Source of the DNA: Polytrichum commune
Lineage: Eukaryota; Streptophyta; Polytrichopsida; Polytrichales; Polytrichaceae
Direction: 5' to 3'
Assembly: GCA_950295325.1 (NCBI GenBank)
Contig: OX485808.1
Coordinates: 14,510,501-14,574,500, forward strand
Length of the DNA: 64,000 nt
This document shows positions 10,253 to 20,229 of the stretch, one piece after another. The notes under the pieces were generated by a model that saw only the letters and a program-made list of their open reading frames with translations, was not told where the DNA came from and ran no database searches. The stretch's first letter is position 1; every line of letters starts with the position of its first letter. A program made the translations under genes and the position numbers.

Positions 10253-11058
10253 ACACAAACCATAACTGGATGGCACATAGGTCAAATGACATGGGCCTTG
10301 GTGCTTGTAGTTTCCAATACAAATGTATATTGTCATCACAACATCCTAATTCAAAAACGTGAAAGATGGATGTGTGGTTTTTCACGAATGAGCGCACTAA
10401 AGGAAATAAATGATATTGTGCTCACAAGTAGGTGATACAATATTAACCTATAACCTTGTCACCTGGTAAGAAGAGCATAAGAACTAGATTATAATAGATA
10501 GGATGTTGTTCATGTTAACATGTTATTTGGAATAGTGAAATATTATATATTAATTTAAGGTAGATTTCATATTGTGAATGATATGAGGACATACCTTTTG
10601 AACTTTGCATGTTTTGCTCACACACATTGCTAGAGTTCAAGGGACTTCACGATAGGTTCAAACATTCTTGAAAGATTGAACGTGCCAAATGTCATTTGTG
10701 GTTTATGGTTCCATTAATGACTTCCACATAGGTACTAGGTTATTGTCACACTTGGAGCCTTGAGGATGAAGCAATATTGGGTGCACACATTACAACACAA
10801 CATATGTTCTTTTAATTAGCGGAAATTGAAAGTTGGCCAAATTATTCAAGTTTGTCATGGCATTAATTATTTGTTTTCAAAATATAAGTCCTCATGTGAG
10901 AGTGTAAGTAATTGCATTAACTATTATATTTAGTGACTTTTAGTATATGAAGTTTTGTAATACATGCACATCTTTTGTCAATATATTGTTTGAAATATAC
11001 CATAATGTTTGACTACAAGTAGAGTAAAACCCCTTAATAGATATAATCTTACATATTG

Positions 11059-11194
11059 TCATAGGGTTATTGGTATTCAGTGTATGCGTTCATATGTAGT
11101 GTATCAAAATCTTTATATCCTTTTTAGTTATATGATAGTTAGTGTTTGATACACTTAAAACGAACGCATACACTTCCTATTACTAACCCTATGA
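11059..11194. mobile_element. Fold-back MITE, about 136 bp
   Basis: A left arm beginning TCATAGGGTTATTGGTATTC and a right arm ending CCTATTACTAACCCTATGA are near-perfect inverted repeats of about 50 bp. They share GTGTATGCGTTC/GAACGCATACAC and TGTATCAAA/TTTGATACA. This short hairpin has no coding capacity. Confidence 0.75.
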
Positions 11195-11502
11195 GAGTAA
11201 GTAACATTAAATGTAAACTCAAACACTAAATATCCACTATGGTGATATATGGAAGTTATATGTAGGAATTTAGTATTAGTAAGGATGTGAGAAAAAAATA
11301 CAACAATGATAAAAGGAGAAAGGAGATGGCAATAGGGAAGGTGGTGGTGTATTCATGTATAAAACTAATTATGAAAGAGTTGAAGAATAGTGTTGACCAA
11401 GTTAGGGTGGTAACAACTTTAAATATATGTTGAATTATTCATTTGATGGTTGGGGCAACGAAGAGCCAAACTAAATATACATTGTCTATTATTGACAAGA
11501 AG

Positions 11503-11601
11503 CGGGAAATTGAGTCAGAAGGTTTGAATTAACGTCCAAAGGAGACCAGGCGGGAAAGGCATCCAAAGAGGATGCCCAAAGCGGAGGCGGGTAGTATAAA
11601 G
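11503..11601 (+). promoter_or_regulatory. Candidate promoter: two E2F-type sites and a TATA box
   Basis: GCGGGAAA at 11503-11510 and again at 11550-11557 match the E2F consensus (TTTSSCGC on the other strand). TATAAAG at 11595-11601 follows 38 bp later, and then a C-rich likely start region. This is the nearest promoter-like block upstream of the DUF7869-type gene on the same strand, about 1.5 kb before its first ATG. The intervening DNA is mostly the palindrome array, which would then be transcribed as leader or intron. Confidence 0.45.
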
Positions 11602-11815
11602 AGCCCAACCCCCCCAAATGCTAGTTCTTTCTTTCATGTCCCAATCCTGAGATTGCTGCAAGCTCTCTAAGTTGGAGCTGTAATACACAGTTTGTGTACG
11701 CTTCCATTCATGAGCAGCTAATTACAACAAGCATCTACGAGTTCAGTTGTTCCAAATAGGTTATATATAGATTAATAGAGAATCACCCGAATAAATAGGC
11801 GGATTTTGCGGAATT

Positions 11816-12905
11816 GTTTGGGTCGGTCGACCCAAACCCAGCCTTACAGTGTGGGTGCTCTCTGTTGTGAGCCTGAACCCATCCTGCCTCAAGGTTTGGG
11901 TCGATCGACCCAAACCCAGCCCTACAATGTGGGTGCTCACTGTTGTGAGCCTGAACCCATCCTGCCTCAAGGTTTGGGTCGATCGACCCAAACCCAGCCC
12001 TACAGTGTGGGTGCTCACTGTTGTGAGCCTGAACCCATCCTGCCAAAAGGTTTGGGTCGGTTGACCCAAACCCAGCCCCAAAGTGTGGATGCTGTCTGTA
12101 GTGAGCCTGAACCCATCCTGCCTCGAGGTTTGGGTCGCTCGACCCAAATCCAGCACACTAAGTATGGGTGCACCCTGTCGTGACCTTAAACCCATCCTGC
12201 CAAAAGGTTTGGGTCGGTCGATCCAAACCTAGCCCCTAAGTGTGGATGTTGTCTGTAGTGAGCCTGAACCCATCCTGCCAGAAGGTTTGGGTCGATCGAC
12301 CCAAACCCAGCCCTACAGTGTGGGTGCTCACTGTTGTGAGCCTGAACCCATCCTGCCAAAAGGTTTGGGTCGCTCGACCCAAACCTAGCCCTGAAAGTGT
12401 GGGTGCTCTCTGGAGTGACCCTAAACCCAGCCCCCTAAGTATGGGTGCTCCTTGTCGTGACCCTAAACCCATCCTCCCAAAAGGTTTGGGTCGCTCGACC
12501 CAAACCCAGCCCCAAAGTGTGGATGCTGTCTGTAGTGAGCCTGAACCCATCCTGCCTCGAGGTTTGGGTCGCTCGACCCAAACCCAGCCCTCTAAGTGTG
12601 GGTGCTCTCTGGAGTGACCCTAAACCCATCCTGCCAAAAGGTTTGGGTCGCTCGACCCAAACCCAACACACTAAGTATGGGTGCACCCTGTCGTGACCCT
12701 AAATCCATCCTGCCAAAAGGTTTGGGTCGGTCGACCCAAACCTAGCCCCTAAGTGTGGATGCTGTCTGTAGTGAGCCTGAACCCATCCTGCCAGAAGGTT
12801 TGGGTCGATCGACCCAAACCCAGCCCTACAGTGTGGGTGCTCACTGTTGTGAGCCTGAACCCATCCTACCAAAAGGTTTGGGTCGCTCGACCCAAACCCA
12901 GCCTC
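11816..12905. repeat. Array of 14 palindromes with 78-79 bp period
   Basis: Palindromes start at 11816, 11894, 11972, 12050, 12128, 12207, 12285, 12363, 12484, 12562, 12641, 12720, 12798 and 12876. Steps are 78 or 79 bp except one of 121 bp, where a partial unit lacks the palindrome. Spacers are related to each other (CCCAGCCCTACAGTGTGGG, GAGCCTGAACCCATCCTGCC) but not to the spacers of the 7951-8750 array. Centres vary: AT, GT and CT. The unit is 26 codons long and has few stops on either strand, so it creates long spurious reading frames. It ends about 200 bp before the DUF7869-type gene. Confidence 0.95.
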
Positions 12906-13110
12906 TAAGTGTGGATGGGATCTGGATGACAGTGTGGCCACTGGCCATCCGAAACCTTTACGAACCCAATGGCATATCAGTCATATGAACTTGTATGAGC
13001 ACTGAGTATTTGCAATTTTGTTTATATATGATGGTTTTTGTGTTCTTCGATTTGAACCTACAATTTTTGTGATTTTTTGACAATGTTCAATGTTCATGTG
13101 TGTAGGCATA

Positions 13111-16100
13111 ATGGATGGGTTTAGTGAAATAGGGGATTGGTCATCTGATGACATGGCCACTTGGCCATCTGCATCTGATGATGACTTAGACATTGTCGGG
13201 GAGGCTACTATGGCTGACAGTGCGGATGAAGATCATTTGGATTTACCTTCGTCTTCCGTACCGCAGTGTCCCATTAATTGTTGAATGTACGGGACTTTCA
13301 AGGGCTTCGTGGGTGAATTTGGAGGTGATACTTCTTAACGATAGTGGAGTTGTTGTGGTGGAGGGGATTTGCCGTAACACCCATCCGCAAGATTGCATTG
13401 ATGAAAACCCGCTTGGCACCGAGGACGTTGGGGTTGTCATATTGGAGTCGGTCGTTCATTCCGAGGTGGATCCCACTCATAGGTTCTCCCTCCGCAGGTG
13501 GCCATTGAGGAATGTCACAATTGATGGAGTTAGCTTGTGTGAACATGAGCAACGACACATGCAAATCGAAAAGGAGGTGCAATCAAACATGCGGCCGCGC
13601 AAGGGTCAAAGAAAGTACGATACATTGGCACGTCCTGCTCCGTCTGCAACTGATTGTAAACGTCAAAGGTTGCTCGGGGAGGAGTCCATTAGAGAAGTTG
13701 CCACAAAGGATTGTTGTGTGCATTGTTGTTGCCAATTGTTTCCAAGGGATAAATTGAAGGCGATCCGCGAAGAAATGTGGCTTGGAGATTTCCGTCTAAG
13801 ATCCATAAGAAAACTTGATGTCCATAGGGCGATACATGTGAATGGGACGGGTCGCAAGGTCATCACCATTGAAAGCATAGACGTGTGTTGTAAGGCATGG
13901 TACACCATTCACGGTGTGTCGAAAGCGGACTTTTATAGACAAGCTGCTTATGCCAAGGAAGGCCGCCGGTCCTGTCACCATGGTAATGTGGGTTTAAAGA
14001 AGCCTAGGGAAGCAACAAGGCAAGTAACGGCCACTCTAGCAACCATCATTGTCCCCCTTGCCGATGCAATGCCGCACAAAACACGCACACTCACAACCGG
14101 TGAAAAGGTTGTGGAGAAAGTTCTTCCCACAGGCACAAAATGGAAAGACATATTGTTGGACGTGAATGCAGTTGGCGAGAAGATTGGGTTGGAGCCAATT
14201 TCATTGTCAAAATTGAGTGCAATCAAGAAACAAAACTTTAGCGAATACATTACAAAAAGACGAGGGGACAAATTTGCCAGGTGCTCTAATTGCGAGAAGT
14301 TGAAGCGCCTCCGGGATGCACACACGATGGGTACCGAGTCATATGTAGCGCATCAATTGAACTATTTCAAGCACGTAAACATGCAAGAGGCACACCGTAA
14401 TGATTACTACACAAATAGAGCTTTGTCCATCTCCAGGCCCTTGGAGGTTCTTACGGTCATCCATGACAAAATGGACCATGCCAAAACAACCTCCCCATGT
14501 TTTGCAAATTGAATCAAGGCCACGGATGGGTTTTTTAAGTTGCCTGTATCGGTTACAGGTGAACTTCGAAACAATGTCATGACATACCCTAAATGTTGTG
14601 GTTTTTTATTCCGTGATGTACTTGAGAACATGGATTCACTCAAAATGGTTTAATTATATCTAATCACGTTGGGTTGGCATTGCAGGAATGATTGCACATG
14701 GACACAGTGATGTCAAGTTTGCTCATTATGCTCTTGATTTGTATCCAGCGGATTCAAACCACACGATAGGGTCATTTGCAAGGCTTTTACGTGATTTAGA
14801 GAAACCGCCAGCCTATTCTTCAGGATTGTTATTTGAAAACACGGGTTCAACACCTCTATATGAAGCGTTGTTGGATGGAAAAGATGTATGCTTTCATTCG
14901 TTGCCAGAGCCACCCAGTGATCCCGTGATTGCCAAAAAGTTGCCTCCCACTTTGCGTGTCCAATTGGACAATTGTGCCAAGAACAATAAAAGTAGATATG
15001 TTTTTGCATATTGGTCGTTGTTGGTTGCAAAAGGCATTTTCAAGGAGGTTTTTGTGTCCTTCCTATTGGTAGGCCACACGCACGATGATATTGATGCATC
15101 TTTTGGGCGGTGGAGCATGAAGTTGCGGGAGGAGGATTTTCCTACAATCCCGTTATTGATAAAGTCGTACATGGATTTGGATAACGTTCCGGTCATCCCC
15201 CATATGATTGAAGAGGTGCCAGACTTCAAGGCATTTATAGAACCTTATATTCGAAGTGGAGCTCACCGATTGATCGGGCATACGAAGGCACAACAATTCC
15301 GCTTCTATATGCGTGACGATGGTGTCCCGGCCATGCAATACAAGTTGTTGTGCACGACACAAGACTGGAGCCTGCCGGAGGGTCTTCTTGTGTGGCGCGT
15401 GGATGCGGATGGAAAAACCATGTTACCGGATGGGGAGCCTAGGCATGAAGAATTTGGAGGATATTTTGAAAGGTATATCAGGCTTCATACAATATTGGGA
15501 GAATTTGAAAATAGCGGATGTTGGCGGATCATGTTGGCATTGTTATGGGAGTTGGATACATTATTGGACACGTGTTCGTGCCGCCTTGGCAGACCTCCAC
15601 CAAGATAGCCCTCATACTTTGAGGCATGGATTTTGGCCACAAATACGAGTCGATGTACAAGCTTCGGAGCCTAGTCTTTTGGGAAATGGAGAGGTTCGAG
15701 AGGAGTTTGATGTGGACGACTATTATGTGGGGCCTGCTAGTAGTCGTCCGCCACCATCTTTCCGCATTGCAGTGGATTGTCATGAAGATTACATGCTCAT
15801 TTTGCGTCCTGGAGACGAGACATATGCGAAGCCAGTGTGGGTGGCAAGAGCTTTGTCCAAACCCAATTTTGTAACTTCCAGCCCTCATTTTCAACAAATA
15901 CAAGTGGAGTACTATCGACCGACAGCAAGGAATGAAGATGTGATTCGGCATTATACAGGCTGGGATACAAACCCTAACTTTCGGTGGAAGGTGGATTCTG
16001 AGCACGGTCCATCTTGGGTAGATACAGATTCTATATTCATAGCATGGAAACCACGGAAAACCCATAGTGGATCAGTGTCCATCCCTCAAAAGTACATAAC

Positions 16101-16155
16101 TTTTGCAAAAGACAACCTTGCTCGGATTGCACAAGAAGCAACCCACGTTGAATGA
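13111..16155 (+). pseudogene. DUF7869-type, DDE/RNase H-like probable transposase (decayed)
   Basis: Plus-strand gene starting at ATG 13111 with an acidic N-terminus. A Cys-rich region follows (CCVHCCCQLFPRDKLKAI, later CSNCEKL, likely zinc-binding), then VIHDKMDHAKT, and an intron at 14559-14685 (CAG/GTGAAC, TTGCAG acceptor). After it come QLDNCAKNNKSRYVFAYW and VGHTHDDIDASFGRWS. The HDKMDHA, QLDN and GHTHDDID blocks are the hallmark of DUF7869-family proteins and supply plausible catalytic Asp residues for an RNase H fold. The C-terminus (GDETYAKPVWVARAL, YTGWDT, WVDTDSIFIAWKP) looks like a small chromatin-reader or SH3-like barrel. The copy is broken by a one-base frame change near 13.28 kb, an in-frame stop just after the first Asp block, and another frame change near 15.48 kb. 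That it is a transposase is inferred from family resemblance. It could drive the palindrome-bearing element. Confidence 0.75.
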
Positions 16156-16159
16156 GAAG

Positions 16160-17200
16160 TTGGTAGGATTGTGTTAGCATGATTATAGTTTAATACGTAA
16201 TTATAGCAATATAAATTACACATATGTGTGCTCTTCAAAATTGGGGCAGAGTTTGGGTAGAACTTACGAATACTATATTGTTTGGAGTTGGATGAATATC
16301 CATTTACTATATTTAAAAAAAAATGAAGTTCATATTATTATTATGTTTGGGACTATATTGTCGAATGAAGAAATATGCATTTATTACATGCACTTTGTAT
16401 GTTGCAATGTCTATATTCTATTGCGCATGCTAATAATAGAAATCATTTTATATGTGTTTTGGGTGAAACTTGTTTGGAGTGCTCTACCCAATGTGTTTTT
16501 GTTGATGAAGTTGGTGTCGAGTGCTCTACCATATGTGCTTATGTCCGCACATCATAGATTTGGGATATTAGAACATATAATATAATTGAGATTGTTGACA
16601 ATATAGTTTCGGGCCTCTTCAAGTTCTTTGATCCATATATTAATTTGAGACTAGAGAAAGTCTCAATTTAACGAATATAGTGTTAATGCTACTATAAGTA
16701 TACTACCCATTACTTTTGGCTTCCCGGACTTTTAATTCAATTTCATTTCATTTCACAACCCATAACATACATACATACATAGTGGACTTACATGTTCATT
16801 CTACCTCGAGGCATAGGCTATTGGCTAGGTTGTGCATGCTGCAATTATTGAATAAGAGTACCTATATTTGCATTCTAACAAAGTCGCTACTTTCAATTGA
16901 GTGGTCACATGGTTTGCATCATAAATTGAAAAGTGAAAGGGACAACCGGAAATCACATCATTGAAGTTGACACATATCCATATCCCAAGTTTAGATGGAA
17001 ATAAGTTCAAATGACAACGTAGCATCTCCCTTATAATTGTTAGTCAAATGAGGATTTTAAAAGCACCATCCTAATAAACCAACCCACTTCGTACAAATGA
17101 AGCATCATTGCAGGGCTAACAAAAATAGGAGACAAGAATTTACAAGAATTTAACAAAGCTTAAATGTGCACCTATTGAGCTCATGTACTTCTAGTGGTGC
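16160..17200. other. AT-rich spacer with no gene
   Basis: Nothing coding is supported. Near-repeats TTTGTTTGGAGTGCTCTACC and TGGTGTCGAGTGCTCTACCA at 16460-16540 suggest a small local duplication. If the DUF7869 element has a right terminus it should lie here, but I see no palindrome array or clear terminal repeat. Confidence 0.4.
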
Positions 17201-17658
17201 GCGCATGACAGCTCTTCCGCCGCTTGGCCAGGCGGAGGACGACGAACTTCATCCGGCTTTGGATGGCGGCCCTCCCTCCGCCGGCTGTGGCAGGCGAAGC
17301 GGACCATCCGCCCCAGTACGGAAGGGACTGGTCCGCCTCCATTAGCCTCACCAAATTAAGTAATAAAAAACCTCCAGGTGGTCTGACCGGCAGAAGCCAG
17401 GCTGGGGCGGAGGCGGCCCTCCGCCCATGTGCGCCGGGTTGATCTGTTTGAGGCAGGTTTGCAACAGATTCTGTAGCAATTGATCCCGGGGGCCTTAAAA
17501 AACCTCACCCCTGTAGGAGCGGGATGTTCAAGATGGGAAGAACATCTTGTCTCCGAGGTCTGCACACACAATGAGCTTCACCGAAACCGAGAAATTGTAC
17601 ATCGAAGTCTGACCCAAATTATCTGCAGCGATTTCGAGACTCGATTTGTGTTGCAGCG

Positions 17659-19620
17659 ATGGAGGGAGCTTCGGAGACGATGAGCCCCCAAATCCTTCCC
17701 AGCTTTCTCTACAACAGAACTTTCGGTGCAAAGACATCATCCCACAAGCTACTACCATCGCCACCAACCCCGACCTCCCACAGCTTTCCCTCGCAATTGC
17801 TGCAGAGACTGTACCACCGGCCAAATGCTAACAATTTCGCAAACCCCAAGAACAAATTCATGGCTCCTGCCCCCGCGGAGTCGAGAATTCAGATGTACTC
17901 CACCGACTACTTCATGGCATGTGCACTGGGCGGGATGCTATGTTGCGGTTTGACCCACACAGGTACCACCCCCCTCGACGTAGTGAAATGCAACATGCAG
18001 ATCGCACCTACAAAGTACACAAGCATCAGTTCCGGATTCACCGTCGCAATCAAGGAAGAGGGGTTCCGAGGATTGTACCGGGGGTGGGCACCAACGCTGA
18101 TCGGGTACAGCATCCAAGGTGTGGCCAAATACGGCTTCTACGAGTTCTTCAAGTATAAATACTCCGAACTCGCAGGTATGAAATCATCGTAGCATCCATC
18201 CCCGGTGTTTTAAATGGCGTTTCCTGTGAGAGGTTAATTTAATTACTTACATCCGAGTTGAGTAAACAGGATTCAGAATCTTCTGAGAAATAAACTAGTC
18301 ACATTGACCTACGTCTGGTTTTATGCATGCTTCGTATCTAAGAAAGTTAGCTCAATAGCAGGGCCAAGTAAATTGTGAGAGGTTGAGGTTGAGGTTGAGT
18401 TTATCTACATCTGATCTGAATAATATATATTCAGAGTCTTTTATAGCAATACTAGTACTTGTATTGATCTAAGTCATACTTCGTACTGAACAAAGGTAGC
18501 GAACCAATAGTAGAGGTAGAGTAAAATGAGAGGTTGATTTATCTACTTACATCCGATCTGACTAAGTATTCAGTCTTTTGAGCAACATTTTAATGGGACT
18601 TCAAGTTGGTCGGGAGCTACTCCCCTCTCACGAATTTTCATTGGTCCTTTGGCACATAAAATCAATAATTTCTTCCACTACTGGTGCATCCTTGAAGGTA
18701 GTGTTTGAATTTGAATGAAGAGCGACCTATTTCAGACGGATCAGTGAGGACCAAACTGATTTTAGCACCTCTTGGAATGTTAAAACGAGTTTGAGCCTCA
18801 ATGAACCGATATAGTATATACTTCGTTCAAACCTTGAAGCATGCACCGAAAGCTTACCGAACATAGAAGGTGGTGTATGCAAAACAACCAACTCCCGACC
18901 AAAAGTCATGTTGAGTTAAATGATGGCTCTAATACTTGGAATGATCTACTAAGTCTGGTTTTTATGCATGCTTCGTGTTTAACAAAGGTGGTTCAAATGA
19001 TAACAGGGGCCGAGAACGCTGCGAAATACAAAACATTTTTGTACCTTGGGAGCTCAGCGAGCGCAGAGATCATCGCAGACGTCGGTCTGTGCCCCTTTGA
19101 AGCTGTCAAAGTGCGAGTCCAAACCCAGCCAGGATTCGCAAAGGGTTTGGCAGACGGGATGCCCAAACTGATTGCGTCGGATGGGTTTATGGGTTTATAC
19201 AAGGGGCTTGTTCCGTTATGGGGACGTCAGATTCCTTACACGATGATGAAGTTTGCGACGTTCGAGAGCACGGTGGAGGCCCTTTACAAGTACGCGGTGC
19301 CGGTGCCGAAATCTGAGTGCAGCCAGGGCACCCAGCTCGGTGTGAGCTTCGCGGCGGGGTACATTGCTGGGATCGCGTGTGCTATTATCTCCCATCCTGC
19401 GGATAATCTTGTTTCGTTTCTGAACAATTCGCAGACGGCGACTGTGGGGCAGGCAGTCAAGGAGATGGGGATGATGGCGCTTTTTACCCGGGGGTTGCCT
19501 CTAAGGATTTTTATGATCGGTACCTTGACAGCCGCCCAGTGGGTCATCTACGACTCCTTCAAGGTCTTCTGCGGGTTCCCTACCACCGGTAGCAGCGGCG
19601 GTGACGAAGATGGACATTGA
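17659..19620 (+). CDS. Mitochondrial phosphate carrier (SLC25A3/PHT3 family)
   Basis: Two exons, 17659-18175 and 19007-19620, join in phase 1 (SELAG / AENAAKYK) to give 376 aa. The protein imports phosphate with protons across the inner mitochondrial membrane to feed ATP synthase. Residues 1-75 are a Ser/Pro/Arg-rich presequence. Carrier signatures follow in three repeats: PLDVVK (105-110), PFEAVK (202-207) and HPADNL (302-307). Family blocks such as KVRVQTQPGFA, PLWGRQIPYTMMKF and FTRGLPLRI are intact. Length and order match plant PHT3 proteins. The first ATG (17659) is chosen because it opens the presequence; a second at residue 8 is possible. The C-terminus TTGSSGGDEDGH is typical low-complexity. 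The gene appears functional. The upstream 17.2-17.65 kb is GC-rich and likely holds the promoter. Confidence 0.96.
18227..19006 (+). repeat. Intron built of tandem copies, about 150 bp unit
   Basis: Within the carrier intron, TGTGAGAGGTT or ATGAGAGGTT plus TTACATCCGA or similar recurs near 18228, 18376 and 18527. The word TGGTTTTATGCATGCTTCGT near 18315 recurs as TGGTTTTTATGCATGCTTCG near 18957, just before the acceptor. The intron thus looks expanded by three or four diverged copies of an approximately 150-bp segment that includes acceptor-proximal sequence. Confidence 0.7.
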
Positions 19621-20117
19621 TCACCCTTGTGTTCCCATCCTCATGTGTGTGTGTGTGTGTGTAAACTCTGTAAGATTTGCAGCGCCATCTCGAGCTCCCA
19701 GCATGGGCATTCTCCATAGCCATAATTCCTGACATCAGATTGTGGGGCCAGATTTCAGAACCCATCTATCGAGCTAGCATCATGTGCGGTCTTCATTTCT
19801 CCGACATCTCAGTGGTATTTTAGTGAGATTCTAGCCCCAATTCCACTGTAACATTACCAGCCCGGGACTAATTGACCTTCACATTTTCTGCACCAGATTC
19901 TTGCGTCGGTATAAGGCTGCTGATTATGTCACTGCTGATGTCCATGGCAAGTTTCCGGGACCATCAAGCATTTTGTTACTTTTGCTCCAGCCAGGTGATA
20001 ATAATTAGTGTAATCCGCTTTTGCAACCATTTAAGCAGACAGCTCCTTTTTGTATCTCAGAGGAGCCGGACTCTTCATCTCTGGATGAACTTTGATGATT
20101 TGAGTATGACAGTCACA

Positions 20118-20225
20118 TTAGTGCACTGGTTCATTTATGATTCCTTCGAGGTCTTCTTCGGGTTGCCCACCGCCGGTAGCAGCGGCGGCGACGATGACAA
20201 CGAAGATTCCAAAGGAGGACATTAA
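20118..20225 (+). pseudogene. Duplicated last-exon fragment of the phosphate carrier
   Basis: This plus-strand frame reads VHWFIYDSFEVFFGLPTAGSSGGDDDNEDSKGGH, closely matching the carrier's own end (QWVIYDSFKVFCGFPTTGSSGGDEDGH). It is followed by similar 3' untranslated sequence (TTCCCAACCTCATCTGTG against TTCCCATCCTCATGTGTG). Only the final 30 or so codons and the start of the 3' UTR are duplicated, about 500 bp downstream. It could act as an alternative last exon, but no acceptor or transcript evidence is visible, so a partial tandem duplication is the simpler reading. Confidence 0.8.
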
Positions 20226-20229
20226 TCAT

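Larger units (their letters stand above)
9721..11495. other. AT-rich spacer with no gene
   Basis: No supported coding region. It contains a short interstitial telomere-type repeat near 10231 and a fold-back element at 11059-11194, listed separately. Confidence 0.5.

Noticed and set aside
11590-11760. An old solo LTR (TATA box, CT-rich leader, AATACACAG-like tail)
   Set aside because: No paired terminal dinucleotides, target duplication or body could be found; a promoter for the downstream gene explains it as well.
11816-12905. CRISPR-like array (regular palindromic repeats)
   Set aside because: The spacers are related to each other rather than unique, no Cas-type gene is nearby and the DNA is plant nuclear.
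11761-12988. Overlapping open frames of 70-144 codons on both strands rich in LGRSTQT/VWVDRPK/FGSIDPN
   Set aside because: They are by-products of the stop-free palindrome and 78-bp unit and appear in every frame, so no frame is preferred.
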